Source of the DNA: Poteriospumella lacustris
Taxonomy: Eukaryota; Sar; Chrysophyceae; Chromulinales; Dinobryaceae
Assembly: GCA_008000375.1 (NCBI GenBank)
Contig: SMOI01000192.1
Location: 2,171 to 62,310 of the forward strand
DNA: 60,140 nt
Reading direction: 5' to 3'
The notes beneath the pieces are model-generated. The model had not been told where the DNA came from. It ran no database searches and saw nothing but the letters and a program-made list of their open reading frames with translations. The position numbers were made by a program, and so were the translations under genes. Shown one piece after another: positions 40,703 to 49,707 of this stretch (its first letter is position 1; every line of letters begins with the position of its first letter).

Positions 40703-41450
40703 GGAAGAACGACTTGTCTTGTTGGAGCGCCCATAAGCACAGCTTCGTCGTTTTCGTTGGGATGATCAGCTTCTCTATTTGTTGCAGGTGGAACGCAACC
40801 TATTACAACAACCACAGGATCAGTGAACGCATTTCATAAGATAATGCTGCATCGTGAACTGCGATACGCTTCGTGATTACCTCTCTTTGGCGACATTTTC
40901 CATAATCGGCGTAAATGTCAGTGTAGCGTTTGACGATTTCCGCCAACTCATCTTGATTGGAGTCGTCCAATGCAGCGAGTTTCGATATCATTAGTCTCTC
41001 CATTTCCATGCGCTGTCTCTGCACTTCGGTCGTGCGTTGAGTGACGTTCAGTAAATGAGCATGTAAATCGGCGTTTTCCGCCTGTAATTCCTTCACTTTT
41101 AGCTCCAAATCGTCTAGGGACTCGCGGGATCGCTTTCTAGATGACGACGACTGTTTGAGTGCCTTTTGCATAGACCCTTGTCCTTTTCTAGTGTCGCCTC
41201 CTTCGTCGCTGCTACTTGATCCATCGCTACCGTTGCCGGCAAAATCGGCGAACGACCTTTTCGTACTCATGGGCATGTCTTCAGCAGGTGACCTCTGATC
41301 TCCCTCAACGCACAATGTGGCAGAAGTGGTAGTTGGTTCTGGTTGATGAAAGTTCTCCGGTGCTATCGATCCATCAAAATCGAACAGAAGCCAACTCATC
41401 AATTCGTCCGACTCCAACATTGTATCGAAAGTCCGATTGGTCTGACTCAT
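40260..41450 (-). CDS. bZIP transcription factor with atypical basic region and C-terminal conserved domain
   Basis: Minus-strand exons are 41450-40881, 40799-40618 and 40533-40260 (introns 81 and 84 nt), 341 aa. The N-terminal ~115 residues are acidic and Ser-rich. The zipper starts at LELKVKELQAEN (~130), with heptads to about 165. Aligned on the zipper, the basic region reads ALKQSSSSRKRSRESLDD: the invariant Arg is present, but the invariant Asn 8 residues before it is Ala. C-terminal ~175 residues form a helical, well-structured domain (YTDIYADYGKCRQREVAFHL, QIEKLIIPTKTTKLCLWAL, SPLYDMLSKDLELTSEQT, GAIERKHEVYDRICGRA, FLIWITRHADVLSRYI). From memory this resembles domains attached to non-canonical bZIPs of oomycetes. 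Its 3' half is duplicated in inverse orientation as a pseudogene. Confidence 0.85.
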
Positions 41451-41868
41451 TTTTTGACGATAAAACGAAAAATGATCAACAAAGTTTTTGGTCGAAGCGG
41501 GATAGGAAGCCCAGAAAGTAGTTGGAATCAAGCAAGTTACCTTGGTCGAAGTCGAAGTCAGTGAAGAACAAAAAGTCGGCCGCGCGGCGGCGGGGGCGAT
41601 GATGACGTGAACACGACGACGACGACAACAACAACAACACGACAACGATAAAAACGCGAACGCATTCAGCAGAACTCGGTAGAAATATCATGAAGCATGA
41701 GTTACGATCTACAACTCGACTCAACGGGACAAATACTACACTTGATGGATTTCTCTGCTGGATCGAAAGCTCGAGGGATTTTGTTTGAATATCTGTGCTT
41801 TCATAATTGTAATTCATCTGGATACTCATTGTATCGGATTTACATTGCTCAATGATAGTTTCAGGTCG
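41451..41868. other. Intergenic region with GAC/AAC microsatellite
   Basis: 418 bp between the bZIP start and the J-protein stop, both on the minus strand. A gacgacgac/aacaacaac tract lies at about 41617-41640. The bZIP frame is open for 65 further codons upstream but has no ATG there. Confidence 0.4.
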
Positions 41869-42684
41869 TCATAGAAACTTTCCATTTCTCGCCATCTCAT
41901 GATTGATACGATCGATGAGATATGCAAAGCCGTAAATTTGCACAAGCAGCATCCCTTTCCAGGCGAGCAAAAAAATAAGCAATGGCCGTCCGACGGGCCA
42001 TTCTTCTTCGAAGACATTAACTTTGAACTCTCCAGCGAATTCCCATGCTTGCCGACCCCAAAATACGATCTGCTGAGCGCTAATCGAAAGCTTTTCATAT
42101 CCAACCTCGAAACTACGTGTCACTTTGTCGACAAGTGCATTCTTGAGTTCATTTCTCTTCCATCGTATTTGTTCTTCCGCATAGGCCAATTGACTGTCGT
42201 AATTCTCTTTGCAAAGTTCGTCCGATAGACATTCATATGCATCTTGGATAACTTTAAAGGCTACTTGTGCGCTTTCAGACGGGTTTTTGTCGGGGTGTAA
42301 CACCAACGACAGCTGACGAAAGGCCTTCTTCACTTGAGGTCTGTCGACGAGGGTGTCTTTTCGGTTAAGCCCCAACGCCTTATAAAATGAACCACATACT
42401 TCGCCTTTTGCAAATCGAATAGGATTTATTCGCCAATCACAATCTTCGGACATTCCTGCACGGACTGTCTTCCGGGCTGCCTCCTCTCGAACACGCTTGA
42501 TTTCATCCGTTTTTTTCTTCCGCATGCTTTCATCTTGCTGCAGCTTCATAGAAGCCTCAGACCCTTCTGAGAAGGTATTTGTAGAAGTCTTTGATCCATC
42601 CTCGCCATTTTCTCCATTGTCTGATAGGATAGTCCCAGAAAATAGAAGCAAGCAGAGCAACAAACACAAAAGGGATATCGACAT
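41869..42684 (-). CDS. ER/secretory J-domain (DnaJ) protein with signal sequence
   Basis: A 271-aa single-exon protein. ATG 42684 opens a signal sequence (MSISLLCLLLCLLLFSGTIL). An acidic, charged linker (~22-75) is followed by a Cys-containing segment and a J domain at ~97-165 with the HPD tripeptide in LVLHPDKNP (130-132), which stimulates an Hsp70 (expected partner BiP). After the J domain come amphipathic helices and a hydrophobic segment, RPLLIFLLAWKGMLLVQIYGFAYLI (~234-258), which is likely membrane-spanning, so the J domain would face the lumen. Possible counterparts are ER J proteins of the ERdj type. The exact orthologue is not clear. Confidence 0.82.
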   Translation of the reverse strand: MSISLLCLLLCLLLFSGTILSDNGENGEDGSKTSTNTFSEGSEASMKLQQDESMRKKKTDEIKRVREEAARKTVRAGMSEDCDWRINPIRFAKGEVCGSFYKALGLNRKDTLVDRPQVKKAFRQLSLVLHPDKNPSESAQVAFKVIQDAYECLSDELCKENYDSQLAYAEEQIRWKRNELKNALVDKVTRSFEVGYEKLSISAQQIVFWGRQAWEFAGEFKVNVFEEEWPVGRPLLIFLLAWKGMLLVQIYGFAYLIDRINHEMARNGKFL

Positions 42685-43176
42685 TTGTCTCGTCTTCTCG
42701 ATACTGGAGAGATCTCCGCGGCAGAAGGAACTTGTCAATGAGGTTAGTGCAAAAAAGGCTGAATTTTGACGTGTGAACAAACTGAACTCCACCAGTCCAC
42801 CAACTGGCAAAAAGTACAAAGTCACGTTGTTTGTTGGTGCTCTGCTGCTGTCATCAACATCATGCTTTCCCTCCCTTCCTTGTCATCATCATGCTGGCGC
42901 ACACAGCTGCGACACTTGGCGGCGGTTTCTTGTGTCTCGAGTGCGGTGGTATCTTTTTCGCTGATCTTCGCTTCGTCAACGATCCAACTGAGGCCAAATA
43001 CCACCTTCATTCGCACCAGCCCCCTTTACGCGGCTGACGAACATCAAGAAAGACATTCGTATAACAAAGCCTCTTGCTTGCGACGTTTTAGTGCACGTTT
43101 TTTCAGAGTCCCCTAATCCTGAAGAACTGCTATTGTACTTGATTGATTTCTCATTAGCCCGAAAACTTGTACGAAG
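42685..43176. other. Divergent intergenic region
   Basis: 492 bp between the J-protein start and the kinase start. Open frames at 42766-43116 overlap in several phases and have no motifs. Presumed promoters. Confidence 0.4.
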
Positions 43177-45912
43177 ATGTCGAAATTTTATCAGAGATAC
43201 ATCAGTGGTGTTGTAAGTTCTATTTCTCTCGCCAAGAAGTGGGTATAATCCTTAATTTTTTCTTTGGCTTTTGTTCTTTGAAGAAAAAGGACGAAAGCGC
43301 CACTTCATTGATTGGGGCTTCCAAGTCCCGCCCGGTTGACCCAACCGCCATGACCCCAAGCCACGCTGCCAGACCGGCCAGCTCACGAGGTAAACGAGGA
43401 TGCGTGTGTTTAATTTTTTCTCTTCGCTTATCAATGCGCCCATTAACAGCGCCGACTGCATCGACGGCCACTGCATCCAGCGCCTCTTCTGCTGCTGCAC
43501 CTTCTCGCCGCGTCCAAATTTTCAATAGTTCTGAGTCATTTTCTCCTGACGAGCAACGTCAGCTCGCAGTTTTCAACAAACCGGAAGCTGCTAAGGCCTT
43601 TTTGCGAGGAGCCATCGGTGCCCATTACCTTTTCGAATCTCTGGGCCCTGAAGACCTCAATCGTATTATTGATTGTATGAAGCCAACTTTTGCCACGGCC
43701 AATGAGCAGATTATCAGACAAGGAGAATTGGGGGACTTATTTTTCTGTCTTGAGAGCGGAAATGCCGTTGCTACGGTTAATGGAACCGAAGTCATGCGGT
43801 ATGAGTCTGGAGGATGTTTCGGCGAATTGGCATTGATTTATAACAGCCCGCGCGCCGCATCCGTGATTGCTACAACCGCTTGCAAACTTTGGACATTGGA
43901 TCTCCGGTGAGTACTCTCGTTTCCAGTCGTGTATCGCGCCCTTCTGACTCTTCGTTGTTGAAACAATCAGGACTTTCCGTTACATTTTGGCGACGACGTC
44001 GTCGAGCAAAATGGTGACTCGTTGCGAGTTTTTGAAAAAGTGCAGCTTTTTGGATCCATTGTCGAACGAGCAGATTAGCAAACTTGCTGGAGCTTTGGAA
44101 ACTGTTACGTTCGAGGATGGTGATTACATTGTCCGCCAAGGCGATGTCGCTGATTCGTTCTTCATTATTGAGGAAGGTTCGGTGAAATGCACCCAGATTA
44201 AATCGACGGGGAGAGAGGTTGACTTATTGTACGTGATGCACATGACTTGATATTGCTGATGATTGTTTTATTTACAGTTGTGTTCCGGTATGATTTCTTT
44301 TTATAGGACTTTGAAGGCGGGTGATTACTTTGGTGAAATGGCCCTTATGCTCAATGACACTCGACATGCCAACTGTATCGCCCTCGGAAAAGTACGCTGC
44401 TTGACTTTGGATCGAATTAAGTTCGGAATGTTGTTGGGCTCGGTTCAGGAAGTCCTTGCAAAGCGAATGAGAGTCCGCATCCTGCAAAGTGTACCGTTGT
44501 TGGCGAAATTACCGGAGGCCAAGCTGATCAAGTTGTCCAGTGTTATGCGTGTTCAGTCTTTCGCGGACGGCGCCTACATCATTCGGCAAGGCGAAGAAGG
44601 CTCTCGGTTTTACATTATCAATGAAGGTGAAGTACGATGTACACGAATCACCGCGCCCGGAAAAGAGGAGGAGCTGATCCGTCTCACGGCGCAAGAATTC
44701 TTTGGTGAGAGAGCATTGATTACCAACGAGGCTCGTAAAGCAAATGTAATTGCTTGCGGTCCAGTGGAATGTCTGGTATTGGAGCGTTCCAGTTTTCAGT
44801 CATTGCTTACCGATGTCCAAGATGATCTGGTCAATGAAATCCAAAAGCGTGAGAACAAGGAGAAACCTGCACAGGTTGCGGAGGAGCAAGTTGATCTGGG
44901 TCCTCGAACTAATTTCAACTACGACGAGCTCCGCATCATGCGTACTGTGGGAACTGGAACTTTCGGTCGGGTTAAGATGGTGCAGCACATTGCAACTGGC
45001 CAAGTTTGTGCTTTGAAGTGCATGAACAAATCGGAAGTGGTAGCTTCCCACCAGGAGCGCAATATCATGGCCGAGAAGAACTTGCTTTTCGAGTGCTCTG
45101 CGTCGCCTTTCATCTTGAAGCTGCTGCAGACGTACAATACACCGAATCAAATCATGATGTTGATGGAATTCATCCAAGGAGGTGAGCTTTGGTCGTACAT
45201 CTACGAGAAGACCGATACCGTGCCTCGCTGCCAAGCAGGAGGATTCGAGTTGCCCGCTGTAAAGTTTTACGCGGCCAACGTCATTCTCGCATTCAAGCAC
45301 ATCCACAACAAGAACATTGCATATCGTGACCTGAAGCCTGAGAATTTACTGATCGATGGCAAAGGGTACATCAAGATGATCGATTTTGGCTTCGCCAAGA
45401 AATTCCCGTACACCAAGAATGGTCAAAAGCATGATAAAACATACACGTTATGCGGCACTCCTGAGTATCTCGCACCCGAAATTGTTATGTCGAAAGGTTA
45501 CGACAAAGCCGTCGACTACTGGGCGCTGGGATGTCTTATCTACGAGCTGTATCTTGCCCGCACCCCTTTTCAAGCCGACTACACCACAAAAATTTTCCAA
45601 AATATCATCGCTGCAGAGAAGGTCCTCTCTTTCCCTCGAGGTATGGACCCCCAACACGTCGCGTTGGTCAAGAAATTGTTGAGCTTCAACCCTGCTTTCC
45701 GCCTCGGAACTCTGAGTGGTGGAATTGAGGATATCATTCGCGATCCCTTTTTCTCAACCGTCGATTGGAATTCGATCACCTCGCAGGAAGCCCCATCTCC
45801 ATTTGCTCCTCCGATCTCGAGTGGTCTCGACAGCTCGAACTTCGACGACTACGAAGAAGAAGAGAATATTCCCGAATATGTTGGCACGCAAGAGCACTTC
45901 AACAATTTTTAG
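43177..45912 (+). CDS. Cyclic-nucleotide-dependent protein kinase (PKG-like, three CNB domains)
   Basis: A Ser/Thr kinase of the AGC group fused to its regulatory region. Five exons are 43177-43212, 43284-43389, 43450-43906, 43971-44228 and 44307-45912 (introns 71, 60, 64 and 78 nt), 820 aa. A 12-codon first exon (MSKFYQRYISGV) and an Ala/Ser/Thr-rich linker precede three tandem cyclic-nucleotide-binding domains. Each has an intact phosphate-binding cassette with its Arg: GELALIYNSPRAA, GEMALMLNDTRHA and GERALITNEARKA. The kinase domain (~495-760) has VGTGTFGRVKMV, the Lys in CALKCM, YRDLKPEN, IDFGFAK and GTPEYLAPE, all catalytic residues, then an AGC C-tail with an acidic end. cGMP is the likelier ligand by architecture, but the cassettes do not settle cGMP versus cAMP or another nucleotide. 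Confidence 0.93.
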
Positions 45913-46079
45913 GAAAACGAACACGATATTGTTCGCCTGATTGATATATATGATTTGCCTCTATACCCATTTATTTTGATTAAAATAGAAGCATATTTTC
46001 TCTTTATTTTCACAACGGTTTTGTTTGCATTGTAATGGCTGTTGAATCAACTAAAGTTGAGTTTCCCCTCTCATCAGCC

Positions 46080-46472
46080 TCACGTGGATTGTACACTGGA
46101 TGATAGGATCATCTTTGCGCATGGAGAACACACTTTTACTTTGACCAGTTCCGTTTTCTCAACTCCATGCTCTTGGTATCGGAAAGGAACTTCCAACGTA
46201 TTCACAGCTTGACTTGAGCAAGCTAGGGAGCCGCAGACGACGGATCCTTTTCCATTGACAACTTCGTCTTTTGTTCTCCATCGTAGGCCTATAGAGCCAT
46301 CGATATTGATCGATTCTAGGTCGACAAGAGCAAGCTCTTTGTACAAATGGTCGTAGTACTCGCGAGCGAGACGAACCGACCAATCATGATCCTTATCGTG
46401 CCCGGTTTCACTTTCCCACACAAATTGATGTGCGCCTTTGATGGATTCAACATCAGACGGAGTGATACTCAT
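46080..46472 (-). CDS. FRA10AC1-family nuclear protein
   Basis: A short 130-aa protein, single exon, from ATG 46472. It matches the conserved core of FRA10AC1, a spliceosome-associated protein: LAREYYDHLYKELALVDL (~38-55), GLRWRTKDEVVNGKG (~63-77), then a zinc-type pair of Cys motifs, CGSLAC (~82-87) and CSPC (~118-121), around the LEVPFRYQEHG segment. Human FRA10AC1 is about 315 aa with long charged tails; here only the core with a brief N-terminal region is encoded. The stop lies 167 bp from the kinase stop, convergent. Recognition is by motif; the family has little functional data. Confidence 0.8.
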   Translation of the reverse strand: MSITPSDVESIKGAHQFVWESETGHDKDHDWSVRLAREYYDHLYKELALVDLESINIDGSIGLRWRTKDEVVNGKGSVVCGSLACSSQAVNTLEVPFRYQEHGVEKTELVKVKVCSPCAKMILSSSVQST

Positions 46473-46992
46473 CACTAAAATTTGCTACCGATTGAGGAAT
46501 GGGAAAGTTTGGACGACTGACTCCTCCTCTTCGAACACTCAAAAGTCACGTCACCTTAAAGTCGGCTTTTTGCCCCAGATGCTGTTTGATGTTGATTAAG
46601 AAAGTCCCCTAATTCAAATCCTTCGAAATTCCAAACACCTTTGGCATTCAAAATTTGCAAATACCTTGTGGATTACAGAGCTTGCAGACTTTTAGACCAT
46701 AGCACCATCATAGCATGAGAGTGGCGGAGACGCTCCCCTGTGCCACTATGACGACGACACCTGTGGGTCGACCAAGATTTCGTAACTTTTTTTTGGCACG
46801 TGACCTACCCGTATAGTAATTCTGCACGAGATATTTCATTCGTTTTCGAGGCCCCTCGATGTGTTTACCAAGATATGCTTATCAAAAGATTATATAAATT
46901 TGAGACGAAGAAAACAAAAATCAAAAGTTTTGGATCGACAACAGCAATAGACAGTCGTCGATTAATTTGAAATGTGGATGCAAAACAGAACA
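46473..46992. other. Intergenic region
   Basis: 520 bp between FRA10AC1 and the aureochrome-like gene, both on the minus strand. A TCACGTCA-type element (about 46544-46553), overlapping the complement of TGACGT, lies ~75 bp upstream of the FRA10AC1 ATG. An imperfect hairpin (gtggcggag...gccac) lies near 46720-46747. No gene seen. Confidence 0.4.
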
Positions 46993-48190
46993 TCACTTTG
47001 AGCTCATCAAAACGGAACCGGCCTCGCTCGGAACAGGGCCTTTAACCTGTGTTTATTGAAGCATATATTGTCAGACGAATTGCTTTCAGAGCGGGAAAAT
47101 GTAACTCATACCTCCACTTGAACACCGACATAATTGATAATCTTGTGAGAGGAATTGCGCAACGCGGCGAGAAAGATTTGGTTATAAAACTGCGAGCCAT
47201 CAGCACGATAGTTGAGAAGGCACACGGACGTATCTCTGCCCGCAAGAATTCCTTCACGGAGGATTTCGACTTGTTTCGGATCGGTGTTTGGACCTTGCAA
47301 GAAGCGACAGTTTCTGCCCAAGACCTCATCCAATTGATATCCACAAAGCTCCAAAAACCCATTACTTGCAAAAATAATTGGATTATCTGGAAGAGACGGG
47401 TCTGTTATGACAAATGAACGCTGGGCTGCTTGGATGGTTTTAATCAGCGAAAAATCGGACTTTTCCAGCTCGGCAGTCGCAGTGCCTGCTTGATTGGCAA
47501 GAATTGGCGAAAGATCAACACTCTTGCACGAGGAGAGAATCTTCGCCTTTGTTTCCCCTTGAATCCTTTGGCGCACGATGGATTTCAGTCTTTCGTTCTC
47601 GGCTGCCAACTGAGATACTTGCTTTTGTAGAGACTACAACGGTCGCATGTCACATCAGGGAAGGAGAGCGGTGCAGATAAGTACAACAAGAACGAACCTC
47701 AAAAAAGAACTTCTTTCTCAATCGGGTTTTCCGAGCAAGTACTCTATTTCTTTCCCTACAGAAGAATGTCCGCATTATCAAATTCGTCGAGGCCGTAAAC
47801 ACAAACATGAGAGAGCGTTACGAGCAATTTACCTTCTTCGGTCGACTTGAACCTTGTTCTTGCCCGAGCCATCCAGTAATTTTTTGCGTTTCGGATCGCG
47901 ACCATCACTGTTCTCATCATCAGATGTGTCTGAACGAAACAATTGGGCATGCAATGAATTCAGCGTAAAGAGAGAATATTTTTTATGGAACTGCGAAAGA
48001 CCCCACCTTGCTCTGAGACAATTGCGGAGCTTTTGGATTCTTTGCAATCGTCACTCGATGGATTCGTCCACATCGTGGGAGCTTTTAGTGGATCGTCATC
48101 CACCAACAAATATTCCGAAAGCATATTGAAATCAAAGTCCGGCTCATTGGCGCCCTCCAAGAAGGTGAAGGACGGCGCAGGGTTGCTCAT
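46993..48190 (-). CDS. Aureochrome-like bZIP-LOV blue-light transcription factor
   Basis: Minus-strand exons are 48190-48007, 47929-47833, 47755-47698, 47633-47112 and 47046-46993 (introns 77, 77, 64 and 65 nt), 304 aa. The basic region, assembled across two introns, is DRRRERNRVLARKTRLRKK with the canonical Asn-x7-Arg, followed by a zipper (SLQKQVSQLAAEN). A LOV domain fills ~165-285: DPSLPDNPIIFASNGFLEL, GYQLDEVLGRNCRFLQGP with the flavin-adduct cysteine in NCRFLQ, LLNYRADGSQFYNQIF and IINYVGVQVE with the terminal Gln. Every residue needed for FMN binding and the photocycle is present. This order (bZIP then LOV) is that of aureochromes, described from photosynthetic stramenopiles, which bind TGACGT-containing sites. 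A short 18-codon last exon ends the protein. Confidence 0.9.
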
Positions 48191-48653
48191 GACTTCACTG
48201 TTTACAAATTTTCTGGCGACGCAATATGCAGGAGGTGTTTTGATGATCAATCGGTTCTCGTTCTTGCCTATTGCGTTAGCAAATCATCCAAGACGTACTT
48301 GGATAAATAAATGAGAAGAAGTCAAGCGTTGGTTTACTTCGCTGCGTCGGTGCGGGGTGCGGTTTCCTCGCGGGGAAAAGGAACGTCAAAGTAGACGGCG
48401 GAAGCGGCCAAGATGTTTGCTGGTTACTCAGCGAAGCTCAACGTCAAGTATCCAGGTTTCAGAGCAACTTCGCCATGGATCACATGCATAAGCACATCGC
48501 TATTCGCAGCGATTCTGCTGGTGTTGCGTGAGTTATTTCAAAAGGCACTGTGTTGGGGCCCAAGAAGAATCCACCAGCCGAAATATCAATCAATTTTTTT
48601 GTGTCTCTTTGGATCGGACTTCGTTTGTTCATTCGACTCCTCGTATTGTTCTT
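48191..48653. other. Divergent intergenic region, possibly holding exon 1 of the acetyltransferase
   Basis: 463 bp between the aureochrome-like start and the acetyltransferase ATG. An alternative first exon of the latter (ATG 48475 to donor 48527) is possible. An in-frame ORF at 48413 has no known content. Confidence 0.4.
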
Positions 48654-49634
48654 ATGAATCACTTTCATTCTCATTCTCCTGGGCAAGATAGCCCAGATCA
48701 AAAATTTGTGTGCAGTGTTTGGGATCAACTATATAAAGAGGCCACCGAGACCGTGACACGAGAACCGCTTCTGAAGCCACTGATCGATGAAGCTGTTCTA
48801 GCACACAACTCTTTCGGTGACTCGCTTCGATTCCGCCTCGCTACTAAACTAGGTGGTCGTCTTCTTCACTCAAACGATTGGCTGAAGGTTTTCGCTGAAG
48901 CTGGCAATGATGGGAAGAATGATGCCGCGCTTCAGCGTGATGCGTGTCAAGATTTGATTGCAATTTTGAAGAGGGACCCTGCTTGTGATTCAGTGTTGAC
49001 AGCGTTCCTATTTTTTAAAGGTTACAAGGCTCTCCAGAGTTATCGCTTTTCTCATACTCTCTGGAATGCAGGTCGTCGAGAACTCGCACATTTGTGTCAA
49101 TCGAGAATTTCTGAGGTTTTCTCCGTTGATATCCACCCAGGAGCTAGAATAGGTAGAGGAGTTATGTTGGATCATGCGACTGGTCTAGTTATTGGCGAAA
49201 CAGCCGTCGTTGGCGATGATTGTTCCTTTTTACATGGTGTTACGCTTGGTGGCACCGGGAAAGTAACGGGTGATCGTCATCCAAAGATTGGGAACAATGT
49301 GGTGATTGGGTGCAACGCCAGCATATTGGGAAATATAGTAATAGGAGACAACTGCAAAATTGGATCGGGAACCATTGTTGTAAAATCTATGCCGCCAGGG
49401 ACGACCATTGTTGGAACCGCGGGCAGAGTTATTGAGCCAAAACCGACGATGGATCATGTTCCTGGACATCCACACCCAGCTCGACATTTCTCGTCGTTAA
49501 TTGCGCGAGCGAATTCGTCGACAAGGACTCTTTTTCCTCCACTGCGCTTAGATCTGTCCCACAATGGATTTCAAAGGAGGGGAATCACTACGCTGAGACT
49601 CGTTCGAAATCTGTCCGTGCGTTTTTGGAAGTAG
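48654..49634 (+). CDS. Serine O-acetyltransferase (CysE/SAT)
   Basis: Converts serine and acetyl-CoA to O-acetylserine, the carbon skeleton for cysteine synthesis. It is 326 aa from the ATG at 48654. The N-terminal helical domain (VWDQLYKEA, PLLKPLIDEAVLAHNSFGD) leads to KGYKALQSYRFSHTLW, then the left-handed beta-helix with VDIHPGARIGRGVMLDHATG (catalytic Asp-His region), VIGETAVVGDDCSFLHGVTLGGTG and GDRHPKIGNNVVIGCNASILG. The C-terminal ~55 residues are Arg/Ser-rich and extend beyond the usual end. Alternative start: ATG 48475, a 53-nt exon and a 164-nt intron to 48692 would join in frame just before PDQKFVCSVW and give 331 aa. That intron would be the longest in the window. No clear plastid leader under either start. 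Confidence 0.9.
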   Translation: MNHFHSHSPGQDSPDQKFVCSVWDQLYKEATETVTREPLLKPLIDEAVLAHNSFGDSLRFRLATKLGGRLLHSNDWLKVFAEAGNDGKNDAALQRDACQDLIAILKRDPACDSVLTAFLFFKGYKALQSYRFSHTLWNAGRRELAHLCQSRISEVFSVDIHPGARIGRGVMLDHATGLVIGETAVVGDDCSFLHGVTLGGTGKVTGDRHPKIGNNVVIGCNASILGNIVIGDNCKIGSGTIVVKSMPPGTTIVGTAGRVIEPKPTMDHVPGHPHPARHFSSLIARANSSTRTLFPPLRLDLSHNGFQRRGITTLRLVRNLSVRFWK

Positions 49635-49707
49635 CATTTCATTTAGTAACAGTAAACAGCTCCTTTGTACCCAAATGAAAAAAAGTTAAGCACTATTTAC
49701 ATCACTA

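Noticed and set aside
46720-46747. Imperfect hairpin considered as a tRNA or small RNA gene
   Set aside because: No cloverleaf, no B-box-like sequence and no conserved RNA motif. No tRNA, rRNA or CRISPR array was found anywhere in the window.
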